Below are positions 33,235-44,438 of a stretch of 64,000 nucleotides of DNA, piece after piece (position 1 is the first letter of the stretch; every line of letters begins with the position of its first letter). Source of the stretch: Thuidium tamariscinum (lineage: Eukaryota; Streptophyta; Bryopsida; Hypnales; Thuidiaceae). The notes beneath the pieces were generated by a model. The model ran no database searches and was not told where the DNA came from. It saw nothing but the letters and a program-made list of their open reading frames with translations. The position numbers and the translations under genes were made by a program. The stretch lies in assembly GCA_947034885.2 (NCBI GenBank), contig OX344757.2:23554001-23618000 (forward strand). Direction: 5' to 3'.

Positions 33235-34214
33235 GGGTGATTGTAGGAAACACATGTATTCCATAATATTTTTTGTCACACCCTGTGCATTGATCCAGTG
33301 ACTCAAGATTCGTACATGCAGAACTCGTGACTATTGTCATTAGGAGGGATTTGAGGGCTCCAAAGGGCCGTTTTGGGACTGTTCCCAAAACTGGTCTAGG
33401 AACGGCTGGCCGTTGTCAGGTCAGCATTTTCAAAAAATAAATAAATAAATAAATTTTGAGTCCTGAAATATGAAAACAAGTCCAAAAAAAAATTCGGAAA
33501 AAAAAGTCAATGACGTGGCACGGTCTCGACCACGTCGGATTCTTGCAGAACTGCGTTCCCACGGCTATTTTCGCGATTTCAGGCTGTAGGAATTCACAGG
33601 CTCCCAGAGCCCTCAAATCTCTCCTAATGACACCTTTCCTATTTTTTTTTCATCTTTAAAAATCATTTTATTGTCCAAAAATAGTCTCCAATTCTTATCT
33701 CAACTTTCAATTTAGGTGTTTTGGTACTATTTAGTACATCCAAAACCAATTTGAAGCTAAAACGTAGACAAGATGGTCTTCTAGTAGACCTGCAACTATT
33801 GTCCAAGGAATTTTAAAAATAGTTATTTATATTTTGTATAAAAATCTACAAAGTGAATGTTTTTTGCTTGCATTTCAAAACATATAAGATATTAATTTGG
33901 TGGGTTTTTTGATGAATGACCATCTCCATAGAGTTGTTACAAATGGACAATTTTGTGAGTTTAAAATTTTTTTTTTTTTTTTTTACGAATCAAATTATTT
34001 ATTTTTTCTTGAGATTTTGCACTTTTGTAGTTCTCCTATTTTAAGAAATTCTTTTAAACTATATCTTCCTAGGATACAATCTTCTTAAAGATGTATACAT
34101 AGGCCATATCTTGTAAATTATTACAGTCATTTTCTAATTTTAAAGTGTTTTAGAAAACTTGCATGAGTAGCAAAAATGCAACAGAACCAGAAGGTGTTTC
34201 TTGGAAGTATACTC
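33235..34214. mobile_element. GCAAGAAA-family MITE carrying another MITE
   Basis: The left end is GGGTGATTGTAGGAAACACA; the right end GTGTTTCTTGGAAGTATACTC is degenerate. Interior words (ACTCAAGATT, AGACAAGATGGTCTTCTAGTA) match family members. Without the 33339-33628 insert it is about 690 bp. No TSD could be confirmed. Confidence 0.72.
33339..33628. mobile_element. MITE with TIR ATTAGGAGRGATTTGAGGGC
   Basis: The left end ATTAGGAGGGATTTGAGGGC and right end GCCCTCAAATCTCTCCTAAT form an inverted pair. Internal GACGTGGCACGG and CGACCACGTC make a palindromic block shared with copies at 23757 and 44818. It lies within a GCAAGAAA-family element. Confidence 0.82.
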
Positions 34215-34469
34215 ACGTTTAACAGTTGTGACAACAATTCTGCCATTCAGAAGAAAACGGTTTGTGCATTACAATGCTTTTGTTAATTCCAAACTTGATC
34301 TGGCACCGAGAAATTGTGTGACATCAAGTTTCGCATCAAGTCTAACTTGCAGTATTTGTCCTGACTCCAGAGTTCTGTTCCGCGTCTCTTAATCTCAACA
34401 TCACCGGGCAAAATTTTCTTCTTCAATTCAGACGCCCGTTCAGATGCAACCTCTGGAAGTCGGAGTTTG

Positions 34470-34560
34470 GACGTTTTCACCAGACTTTGAGTGATAGCCG
34501 CTGAAGTGAGGTTGTAAATCTATATAACTGGGTGTGCTCCGGACTCAATCCTCGTCATAG
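34470..34560. repeat. Third copy of block A of the gene 2 3' flank
   Basis: The words GACTTTGAGTGATAGCCG, CTGAAGTGAGG and CTCCGGACTCAATCCTCG follow block A of the first copy. Divergence is strong, and the match rests on word order. Confidence 0.4.
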
Positions 34561-34564
34561 TGAC

Positions 34565-34792
34565 TCTAAATAGTGAAATTAGGTTGCCCCACACTAATTT
34601 CTTGACATTTGACACTAATTTATGGGTTATTATACGAGAATGAACTCCTCTTTGAATTACGTGTTGTTGAAATTGGCACTCATAGACCTCCATGTGTACA
34701 AATGGAAATACTTCTAATAGTATTTGTTGACTTTGGTGGTTTTGGAAATTGACTTTCTTTGAACTGTAAAACAACCTAATTTCACTATTTAG
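34565..34792. mobile_element. MITE with TIR CTAAATAGTGAAATTAGGTT
   Basis: The left end CTAAATAGTGAAATTAGGTT and right end AACCTAATTTCACTATTTAG form a perfect 20-base TIR. Flanking GTGAC on both sides may be a TSD. It is the uninterrupted relative of the element at 29871-30405. Confidence 0.8.
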
Positions 34793-34799
34793 TGACGAG

Positions 34800-35320
34800 T
34801 CTTCTTGCAATTGCTACAATAATCTAGTTGAATATTTTTTTCTATTCATAATAGAATTTTCTAGAAGTTACACTCTAGTTTCCACCTTGTTTTTTTTGAA
34901 CTTTACCTATAAAGATAATATAATTGATTATTTTTTAAGTAGAAAAAAAATGAATTTCCAACTCAAATTACTTCCTTTTCAAACTCAAATTTTTGAAAAA
35001 ATCAAGAATTGGAGGTGTCCATGAAGAGATGTGGAGGTTATATCTTTAATGCCTTGATCCTTTCTAGAATTCTTGCATATTTTTGTTTACATATTCGTAC
35101 AAAAATTCAATTACAACAATTTCATTGAATTGGTCAATAAAGAAGATTGTCTTCTCAAGATTCAAGTATTACATTGAATGAATGAGAAGTTAATTGGACT
35201 AAACAATGCCTACAAGCCCTCCATTCATTGTTCAAAATAAGGATGTTGGAGCACTTAAAGAGGTTAAAGATGAAAGTAAAGGAGTCTTCCTTTTTCACTT
35301 GTTTTTCCACCCTCTTCATG
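34800..35320. other. AT-rich stretch, nothing recognised
   Basis: A 79-codon frame at 35206-35445 runs into the minisatellite and a MITE and has no domain. Confidence 0.35.
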
Positions 35321-35324
35321 TGGA

Positions 35325-35640
35325 TATGAGCATATTCAAAAATTCAATGAATAAATCACGCATTTTCCTTCTCTCACCTCATAAAAAAGGGACGTGTTCA
35401 AAAATTCAATGGAATATCAGTAGTAGAAATCCCTATTTAATGTGACAAGATCAATTTTTCTTGACGGATTTTGTTAGATATCAAATGTAACAACTTGTGT
35501 TTTTATATCAACATTGAACGGGGGTTTCTACTAGTGTATAAATCATATGTTTTTCCATTGACTAACCTCACAAAAGTGAGCAAGTTCGGAAGTTCAATGG
35601 AGTAAACTCATACTGTCTCAAGCTAGTGTCTCAAGCTAGT
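35325..35640. repeat. Short minisatellite split by a CACTA MITE
   Basis: TTCRRAARTTCAATG words head three successive units of about 62-66 bases, with CCTCAYAAAARNGRNC-like middles. The second unit is interrupted by the 35418-35536 insertion. Confidence 0.55.
35418..35536. mobile_element. 119-bp CACTA-type MITE, TSD TAT
   Basis: The ends are CAGTAGTAGAAATCCCTATT (second A of CACTA mutated) and the inverse of CACTAGTAGAAACCCCCGTT. TSD TAT lies at 35415-35417 and 35537-35539. Confidence 0.85.
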
Positions 35641-35829
35641 TTTAATCATTATGCTTTTCAATGCTGAAAGCCTAAAACAAGCTAAATTTTGAATGTGCAT
35701 TAGGAATCATTGTCCATGTACAAACTTTATGATTTACATTGCATTACCTAAAATCTTTTAACTACCTCAAATCTTTTAACTTATGAATGCATGAGGCATC
35801 AAATTTTGGTGTCAACAATACTTTGAAGT

Positions 35830-36090
35830 TAAATCAAACCTAACCAAATTGCTATTTTACGGTAGTTTGTATTTATGAAAAAATCATTCTGAGGTCTCTT
35901 TTTAGCATTAAAAATCTGATTTTGAAAATGATTGATTATGATTTTTCTATTCAAGATTTTGTGCAAGGGTGTCCATTGCAACCTTGACTTTTGGTAATGC
36001 TGAAAGTATTTGGAAAGGAGCCTCAAAGACCACTAGAGCTTGGAGAAAAAATCACATTAAAAATTCATTTAAAAAAATTGCAAAGTAGAT
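35830..36090 (-). mobile_element. Inverted internal fragment of a TTAA-type element
   Basis: Words such as TTCTATTCAAGATTTTGTGCAAG and AATCTGATTTTGAAAATGA are inverse relatives of 29500-29700. No ends are visible. Confidence 0.45.
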
Positions 36091-36099
36091 TTTGAGAAG

Positions 36100-38040
36100 C
36101 CATAAATTACGCATATATCCTATGAATCCTATCTACATCATCTCAGAACAGAAAACACCGCCAAGTTTCAAAGCTTCTGGAACCTTGAGCGGTAGTTTCT
36201 GCTTCAACCTGAAGATCTTGCCTCAGGGCACCCAGCTGGCTTTCCGAGGGTGAGACCTCAAGAAAATCAAGAGATGGTTTTGGCTTGTTTGAGCAAAGAA
36301 GCTCTGTTTGAAATTTTCAACCAAACTACCTGGTGTTCAAATTCAACTCGAATCCTTTAGAATCCTGTGATACTGAAAAGTAACTGAGTTCCAGCTTTGT
36401 CTTGCTACTAAAAAGTTCAAGTCGAAGAGATTCTTCCCGTGTTCGTACCAATGTTTTGTAGACCCCCCAGTTCTGATTTTCCTTCGCAAACATTGCACAC
36501 TTCCATGTAAGAATTCTGGAATTTTGTTTGCATTTGAACATGGAAGTCCACTGTGGACCAAGCTAGTTGATGGCCCTGGTTGAATTAAAGAGTCACCAGG
36601 AGAAACGTGTGAATGTCGTCTGTCTTCGGCAGATCCTTCGGGGGAGATACCGCACCTTCAAACGCCTAGTGTAATACTTTTTCTTTATTTGGACGCAAAT
36701 GAAAGAAGATTCTGAAGTCTTAGACTGTAATTCTCAGTCATCAGTTGCGCTCTTGATCTGGTTATTCATGAGCGACCCCTGGTGCTAAATCCAAAACTCC
36801 GTAGAAACGGAGGGTACAGTACGTGAGCACCACGCCTTCTTAGATTTCGACATCGATTTCGCCGCTTTACCAAGTCTTTCAACACCTTAATTTAGAAATC
36901 AGTGGCATCACCGAGGGCTTCACCAGTCGTCAAGCTCTCAAAGACTAGGGTCTTGTATTTGTTAAATACCGTGTTTCAGAGCCACGAAATTCTGAACGTC
37001 AAGTGCCCCCAAAAATCTCTGGAACTGATGATTGAGTACCCTAAGCTAGAATGCCAAAAGCCATAAAACTAGCCAGGTTTGAGGTTTCAGCGGAACAGCT
37101 GAAACTGCGTGGGAACCACACCTGAAATAACCAGTGGAATTTACCCCCGCTTCGTGGAATTCAGCACATTGGTTCTCTCAGTGATTCTCTGAATCGTGTT
37201 TTGCACTGATGAAAAATTCAACATGTATTTAAATATGATTGTCAATTTCGTTTAAATTGGAGAAAGTTAATATGGTTCTAAAAACTGTGATATTCATTTG
37301 CACGAAGCACCCTAAAGTAGATATCGATTTAGGTTCGGGTCACTCACCCTGAAAAGTACCAAAGAACTTACGGAATTCCCCCAATTTAACGAAATTTGAC
37401 GTTACGAGATTCTACCTGAACTCTGGGTATTGTAACAGTCCGGCGTTTGTCGACAGCTGACCCCGAACTAACGGTAAGTAACGGTGATGTGATACAAACT
37501 CACTTTGTAAACGAATTCTGTGCTTCCATATAATCTTCCCACGAGATTTCACTTCTAACCGGGATTTTAAGGTGACATAAAATTCCCATTCGGCATTCGC
37601 AGGTTCCCATCAGGTCTAACTTGCAAGCAAAGCGTCAGATCCTCCGTGATCTTCTTGACACAGTCATCGACTCCTTCTTTCCAACAATAATTGTGTGCAC
37701 ATCATTCCCACTCAGATTATAATTTATTATTCAGATCGCAATCTGCCAGGCTCCAGAATAGAGTATTTCTGATTTGAAACAGTTCACTCCGGTACTGGAT
37801 TTTGGACTAGCACAACCATTGAAGGAGCAAGTCATCTGAATTGCCAGAGAGTCGCACAAATACCTTGACAAATGTGTCAGCACTGTGTCACCGCGTCCAC
37901 GGTGTATTCAGGAGTGTAACTTTGATATAAACATGGAAAACGGGGACTTGGAAATGACCCACATGAATAACCCTTGAAGGACAGACTAGTGGCCGTGGAA
38001 ATCATGCATTTCATGCATTTTGATACAGTGTGACATCATC
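36100..38040. other. GC-raised island without a recognisable gene
   Basis: About 1.9 kb has base composition and CpG content like the two gene regions. All frames are broken. The longest, 71-72 codons at 36326-36561 minus, has no signal peptide or domain. It could be a decayed gene, a long non-coding transcript, or regulatory DNA. It is bounded on the right by the TTAA element at 38045. Confidence 0.4.
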
Positions 38041-38044
38041 TGTT

Positions 38045-38778
38045 TTAACCCTGAAACGCCGGGCCTGTGACCACTGGTTTCAGGCTCCACTCTCTTTCGC
38101 TCAGTTTGTTACCGTTTTGTAACCAGATGTGTATGGAAATTTTTATTTTTATTTTTCAGAGATGAAACTGCATGTCCTCTGTACTTCACAGAAATTTCAG
38201 ATTTTTTTGAGGAAAATTGTATTTTCTGTATTTTTTTCAAGAAAAAATGAAGAAAAAATCATAGAAAATAGAAAAAACTCTCAAAAAATCTGAAAATTTC
38301 ACCATGTGTGAAAAATACAGTGGAAATAATCATGATGTAAACTAATTTGCCGTGTACATCTATAATTAGAATGCACTGGACATTAAAAATACAGACAAAG
38401 TTAAAACTACAATAAAATATTCAGTTTTACGAATTTTTCCAAAATTTCAATTGGAGAAGAAACTAGAGTATAGGACCTCCATTTCATTAGTTGGGCTCAA
38501 ATTCAGAAAATGTTGTTTTCAAGGAGAAATTTTAGATTTACTCAATTTCTCAAAATACACTAAAATGACAAATTTTGCCATCCGTTTTTCTTAATTAATT
38601 CTCAACTACATGAAAAGAAATATCAATTACACTAAAAATTCACTTGGACACTCTTTGTAACTCAACATGAAAGGTCATTGAAAAAAAAATGGATGAAAAA
38701 ACTACTGTTCAGGCTTTAGATGGCGTGGAGAAGTCATTCATAAGCCACAGAATGGCGCTGCCGGCGCTTAGGGGTTAA
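38045..38778. mobile_element. TTAA-type element, 734 bp
   Basis: TTAACCCTGAAACGCCGG at the left and CCGGCGCTTAGGGGTTAA at the right. It retains CpG positions (GCTCAGTTTGTTACCGTTT) where the homologous 24264-25006 copy has TpG/CpA or other changes, so it appears younger or less affected by cytosine decay. Confidence 0.85.
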
Positions 38779-38779
38779 A

Positions 38780-39255
38780 TAAGCCAAATGTAGTCATCGG
38801 AAGTCAAGGCATTAGAGAAAATCTGAACTCTCTAGAGTGCCGTTTAGCTTTAGGTCAATGTGCAAATACAGGAAAATTAAAAAATATTATTTTGATTGAA
38901 AAAAATTTATTTTTATTTTTTACCATTCTCTTACATGGCACACAAGACAGAGACTGGCACTGGCTAGCAAAACTTTCTTTGACAGATTTGATAGATATTT
39001 CTTCTATTTGCAAATTTGTAGGTAGCCTAAATAGTCCTTTGGAGAATTCAAATTTTCTCTAATGTACTCCAGAAGATCTCCGCTAGTCTCCTTTCCACCC
39101 CTAATATTGACGATGTATACGGTTGTACTTATGTTCTACAAGGGAAGATTCTTTGTCATTCATCAAACATAAAATGTCCACCTCAATGTTTAAGGTTTAA
39201 TGAGACTAGTTGAGTGGTTTTTGTTGTGGTCAATCTTCCATTCTCTATTTCTTCT
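38780..39255. other. AT-rich stretch, nothing recognised
   Basis: No gene or element boundary was seen. Confidence 0.35.
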
Positions 39256-39258
39256 AAT

Positions 39259-40194
39259 ATGGTGAATTTCATTAAAATGGAAATATTCCATGTGCTATTT
39301 TAGATTGCATAGTCTTAACTATAATAATGACATTTAGGATTGGTATAGATTTCAAACCATTTAAGATTAGGGTGATTGCAAGAAAGGGCTGTCCTTTTTG
39401 GCGTCACAATTGAAGTGACTTTTGTGCCATTGGTTATAACTTTTGGGGTATTAATCAATGTACTTAAAATTTTTATTGAAGATGGCCAACTTAATAATAA
39501 AGAAATTCCTTATTTTTCAAAAATTTCCAAAAAACATTTTCTAATTAAATTTTAATTTACCTAATTTGTCACACTTTGCAATTTAGGATTTTTTAATATT
39601 GTGGAGTACCTAAAATTAATGATGTAGACTTGAAATTTCTGTGGTCTATTTATACACTAAAGATTTATGAGTTGACCAAAAATAATTTTGAAAAAACATT
39701 ATTTCATGTCCTCTACATTGATGCAAATAGGGGCCCCTTGCACATACAATTTTGAACATCGAAAATGGTTTCAAAATAATTCTTTTGGTGAAATCTCATC
39801 ATCATCAATCCTTCCCAAATTTTCAATTTTTAGTTTTTTTTAAAATTGATTTTCCTATTTTTTACAAATTAAAATGTGAAAGTACCCTTTTTTCTGAGAA
39901 TTTGCACTTTTCTAGTTCACCTAGTTAGAAAAAATTTCTACACTTTTCCTTCATAGGGTACCTTATTCTTAAAGGTATATATACTAAACATATTTTTCAC
40001 ATTTAGAAAAAATTATTTTTCTAATTAAACAATACTCTCAAAGGAAAAACACAAACGAGACAAAAACTAAGAGGCCTTTCTTGCAACTACCCATTACAAC
40101 AATTTAGGATATGTATAGATTTCTAACTACATGGTTGAAACTATAAAAAGTGCCAAATTTGTGTAATTTTTGCCATTTTAATGAAATTCACCAT
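39259..40194. mobile_element. MITE with TIR ATGGTGAATTTCATTAAAAT, host of a nested MITE
   Basis: The left end ATGGTGAATTTCATTAAAAT and right end ATTTTAATGAAATTCACCAT are an exact inverted pair. Flanking host words on either side of the insert (TTTAGGATTGGTATAGATTT and TTTAGGATATGTATAGATTT) are themselves repeated. It is related to 17240-17548. Without the insert it is about 209 bp. Confidence 0.8.
39370..40092. mobile_element. GCAAGAAA-family MITE, TSD ATTA
   Basis: GGGTGATTGCAAGAAAGG and CCTTTCTTGCAACTACCC are the ends. ATTA lies at 39366-39369 and 40093-40096. It is 723 bp. Confidence 0.87.
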
Positions 40195-40380
40195 TAGGGT
40201 AAATATTAAATGATAAACTAAGGTGTGATGAAATCCTTGGACGCATGAATCAAATGTTGATTATATTCACTATGTATAAACTTCTTATGCAATTTCAAAC
40301 TAGACTAGTATAACCTATGTTGTTGCAATAGTATAATAAAATAAAAATGAAAGTATTTTTCTAATTTTTTAATTTATAAA
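40195..40380. other. AT-rich stretch, nothing recognised
   Basis: Short spacer between MITE and tandem repeat. Confidence 0.3.
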
Positions 40381-40399
40381 ATCTTTGAAATTCAATATT

Positions 40400-40835
40400 T
40401 TTTTTGTAGTTTGTCCAAATGCCACAAAATAAAAGCCATGCCTCCCTTCCTTATAGAAAATTTTCTAATAGCACCAAGACTGCAAATAAGTGACACATAG
40501 TCCAAGAGGTTCATACCGATTCAGGGTACATTAAGATCCAAAAATAACTCAAAAGTCCAAAATTTTCACTCTTCATTGTAGAGAGCTTTCTAGTAGTACT
40601 AACATTACAAATGAGTGGCACATGGTCCAAAAGATTCATAATTTAGGATAATTTAAGATCCGAAAATAAATAAAAAATTCATAACTTTCACATTATAGGT
40701 CCAAATGCTAGGAAACAAAGCTTATGTACTTCTCCTTGTAGAGAGCTTTCTAATGGTACCAATATTACAACATGGGAACACACAATCCAATAGATTCATA
40801 GTTTAAGGTCCAAAAATAACTAGAAAATCTATAAT
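40400..40835. repeat. Threefold tandem repeat, unit 125-160 bp
   Basis: TAGAGAGCTTTCTARTRGTACYAA-type words followed by ACACATAGTCCAAGAGGTTCAT-type words recur near 40455, 40579 and 40738. Each is followed by AAGRTCCAAAAATAACT. Confidence 0.65.
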
Positions 40836-41563
40836 GGGTCATTGCAAGAAACACCTGTCGATTTTGTTGCGTTTTGCAATAGTACTCATGACTTTTTCTG
40901 GAGTACTTTAAAATTAGAAAACTAATTTGATTTTTTTTTAAATACAAATAATGTATATACCTCTAAGACGAAGGTTTCCATCAAAGGAAATGGACAGAAA
41001 AATTCTCTAAGTAGGAGAATTTGAAAAGTGCCAAATCTCAAGAAAATAGGTACTTTGATGTTTTAATTAGGGAAAAATAGTAAAAATGAGTAAATTCAAA
41101 AAGTAAAAAATGAATATTTGCAATAACTTTATGGATATGGACACTCACTAAAAAAAACCAAAATCGTATCTCATATGTTTCAAAATACAAGAAAGAAGCT
41201 CACTTTGTACACTTCTACACCATATAAAATTGACTATTTTTAAAAATCCTTCTCTAGAAAGCTAGAAGTCTACTAGAAGACCATTTCATCCAAATTTCAT
41301 CTCAAAATCATTAAAAAAAAAAGGTATTCCATAGTACTAAAAAGCCCTAAATTGCAAAGTGTGACATTCAATTGGGGTCTATTTTTGGATAGCAAAATAT
41401 TTTTGAAAATTATGAAAAAATTAAGCAAGGTGTGTGATAGTTATGAGTACCTTTCCTATAAATATTGAGTCATTTGAAGCCAAAACACAAAAATTATGGC
41501 CAAAAACCAAATCAGCATATGTAGTGTGATACAAAATAGTACAAGTGTTTCTTGCAATGACCC
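40836..41563. mobile_element. GCAAGAAA-family MITE, TSD TAAT
   Basis: GGGTCATTGCAAGAAACACC and the inverse GTGTTTCTTGCAATGACCC. TAAT lies at 40832-40835 and 41564-41567. It is 728 bp and the best-preserved TIR pair of the family here. Confidence 0.9.
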
Positions 41564-42139
41564 TAATTTTTACACCATAGGTCTGAACAACTTCTAGAGA
41601 TCTCATTATAATAAACAAAACAAATATAGAAAAAAAAAAACTAGTTTAATGCATATATATAGACTACTATTTGAGACAATGGACAATTTCATTTCAATTC
41701 AAAGATTAATGGCCAAAGACATTTAGCCAAACTATGCTTATATTTCTTATTGATAAGTACAATTAATTGTATGAAAGATGAATCCCTTTGAAATTTTCAT
41801 TCATTTCTTTTTTTTAAAGATGAATCTCAATTATTGGTATTAATAAAAGATCAATACACATTAGAGAAAAAATTAAACCTTTGGAGGGCCACGAGATAGT
41901 AACATCCTTTAGCATTTCTACAATACATTGGCTCTATAGAATTGTATTAAGACTAGTAGAAAAATAGTGACCAAATTAACAAAACATCAACAATTTTTTG
42001 TTAAATTTTGTTGATTTGAATATTGGCACTAACAACATCAACAAGTTTTTGTTCATTTTGTACATATCAACAAAAATGTGTCATTGTTTTTGTTGATGAA
42101 TAGTGCAATGACAAAATCAACAAAAAATGTTATATTTTA

Positions 42140-42500
42140 AAAGAATCTTTAAGAATCTAATTTTGAATCTTTTAGGAAATCTTTTGAGAATCTTTTTGAG
42201 AATTTTGATTTGAATTTTTTGAAAATCTGATATGGAATCATTAAAGAATCTTTTGAGATTTTGATTCAAAATCTTTTGAAAATCTGATTTGGCATCTTTG
42301 AGAATCTTTTAAGAATCTTTTGAGAATTTAATTTGGCATCTTTGGAAGTCTTTTAAGAATCTATTGAGATTTTGATTCAAATCTTTTGAAATTTTGATTT
42401 GGAATCTTTTGAAAATCTTTTTAACATCTTCTAAAAATCTAGTAGAATCTTCAATCTAAACATCTATTAGAATCTATTTGAATTTGGTGGAATCCTTTAT
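42140..42500. repeat. Degenerate minisatellite of AATCTTTTGAGAATCTT words
   Basis: About 20 imperfect copies of an AATCTTTTRA unit, with GATTTGGCATCTTTG variants, lie inside CACTA element 1. Confidence 0.7.
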
Positions 42501-44093
42501 AATTAGAAGTTCATGAAGTCCATTATAACTAATTTTTACAAACTAAGAAATACAACATCAAATTCAAATTTTATTCAAATATTTCACATATGAAATATAA
42601 TACTATTTTGAATTTCATTTTGAATTTCATTAGAATTCTAATGGAACTCAAAATCTATATCAAATTTTATACAAATAACTTGATCATGTTTGAATTTTAT
42701 ATTGTATAGTACTGAAATTTGAATAGTTTCAAGTCAAATTGAACTATTGAATATTATTATTCAAATTTATAAAACTAAAATTTTAAAACTCTATTACATA
42801 TTGACAATCATGTCATAGTCATTTCTAAATATTAAATTATGTATTCAAAATATACTAAAATCAAATTATATATATCTATAGCTAATTATTTATGTACATT
42901 TTCTTATATCTTTATATTTTTATCTTTTTCTATATAAATTTGACCATAGGATATAATTTGACTACATATTGTGCAAAAATTTCAAAGGAAAATAGGAATT
43001 AAATTACATTTGCAATATATTACCAAAAATGCGAGAAAACTTTGGATTCTAAATCTCAAATTATTGAAAAAATAGTAATAACCATCCACCTCCTAACAAA
43101 ATACTTGTCAATTTTTTAGAATATGTTGAATTTTATTAAAATTTTCACCATTTAGACTAAAAATTATATATATAATTTAACCCTGAAGTTTTTTGATGTA
43201 AACTAAAAGTGTATATGTGCATACTACTTGAAAATGATGTTCAATTTAATAATAAATTGTCAAATTTATTTGAAAGTAGGTACTACATTCATTGTAAATT
43301 TTAGTTAATTCAATACTAATCTATAAATGTTTACCAAATATTTTTCTTAATTTTAATATTTGAACAGACTCATTCAATTAAAAAAGATTCTTGTTATTAA
43401 TTTCCTATTTTGATTTAGAAGAGTTTGAAATATTTTTTGTTCCCTATTGAAAAAGTTTCTAAACCATTTTTAAATTAGGAGATTCATTTAAAGATAGGCA
43501 AAATTTGAACTTCAAGCTACATTTTCCCTTCAAATTGTCTTGAAGAACTAATCTTATGTGTTGTCAACCTAAAACTACAAATTGTAAGTCATTATAAAAA
43601 ATTTCACTTTTTTTTAAAGATATCATCATTATAATTTTTAGTGAGTAAATGTGAAAATGTATTTGTAAATATTTCAAACATCTTTACATTTATATAAGAA
43701 CTAAAAGTAGCAATGAGGATTGTGTGTACATTTTCAAAATATTTTTTTTATACACTTAAAATACCTAGAGTATGCATTCGAAAATAATTTTTAAAGTGAA
43801 ATTATAATGATCTTATTATATAATTGATAAGTGCAACATTGGTAATATTGTATTAGAAAAAAAATGTGTTTTTTTAATTTAAAATATTCTTTTCTAAAAA
43901 TGTCATGCACAAATGAAAAGATTTCAATTTTTTAAAGAAAATATGAAATAAAATTTGCTTAAATTAGAATATATAATTTTATAATCTACTGTTTTTACCA
44001 TATGTAATGTTCAAATGTATTCAGGTTTAGAAGAGTTTCAAATTAATTTTTCCTAACTCAATCATTAAAAATTTAGTGTTCTTTAAAATCTGA

Positions 44094-44438
44094 AGACTTT
44101 GGTGTCCATTTAGACATAGAAAAATAACTATTTAGAAAAAACTTCCTACTAATAAAAGTTTTCGTATTTAACTAAATTTCATCTCCAAAAATCCGTTTGA
44201 GATTTAGAGTTTTCAATCAAAAGTTATAGGCAAAAATCAGAGAAGGGTTGGAATGAACAATGTATTTCACACTTAAAAAAGCCTTCTCTGATTTTTGCCC
44301 ATAACTTTTGATTAAAAACTTTAAATCTCAAAAGGATTTTTGGAGATGAAATTTAGTTAAATATGAAAACTTTTATTAGTTGGAAGTTTTTTCTAAATAG
44401 TTATTTTTCTATGTCTAAATGGACACCAAAGTCTACTG
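44094..44438. repeat. Hairpin with arms about 160 bp, right part of CACTA element 1
   Basis: Arms run from TTTGGTGTCCATTTAGACA (44104) to about 44260, and inversely from about 44282 to 44436. Matches are near-perfect. The same hairpin core (CATAACTTTTGATT, AAATCTCAAA) occurs at 27219-27598, 45468-45835 and 51850-52195. Confidence 0.85.

Larger units (their letters stand above)
33140..34340. repeat. Second copy of gene 2 3' flank, split by a MITE
   Basis: Block A lies at 33140-33234 (GCCTGAAGTGAGTGGAGATT) and block B at 34215-34340 (GTGACAACAATTCTGCC, TGACATCAAG). The GCAAGAAA element at 33235-34214 sits exactly between them. In the first copy the two blocks are adjacent. No DUF3455 coding sequence precedes it. 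Confidence 0.5.

Noticed and set aside
36326..36561. Overlapping 71- and 72-codon minus-strand frames in the GC island
   Set aside because: The two frames compete for the same bases, and neither has a domain, signal peptide or splice sites that extend it.
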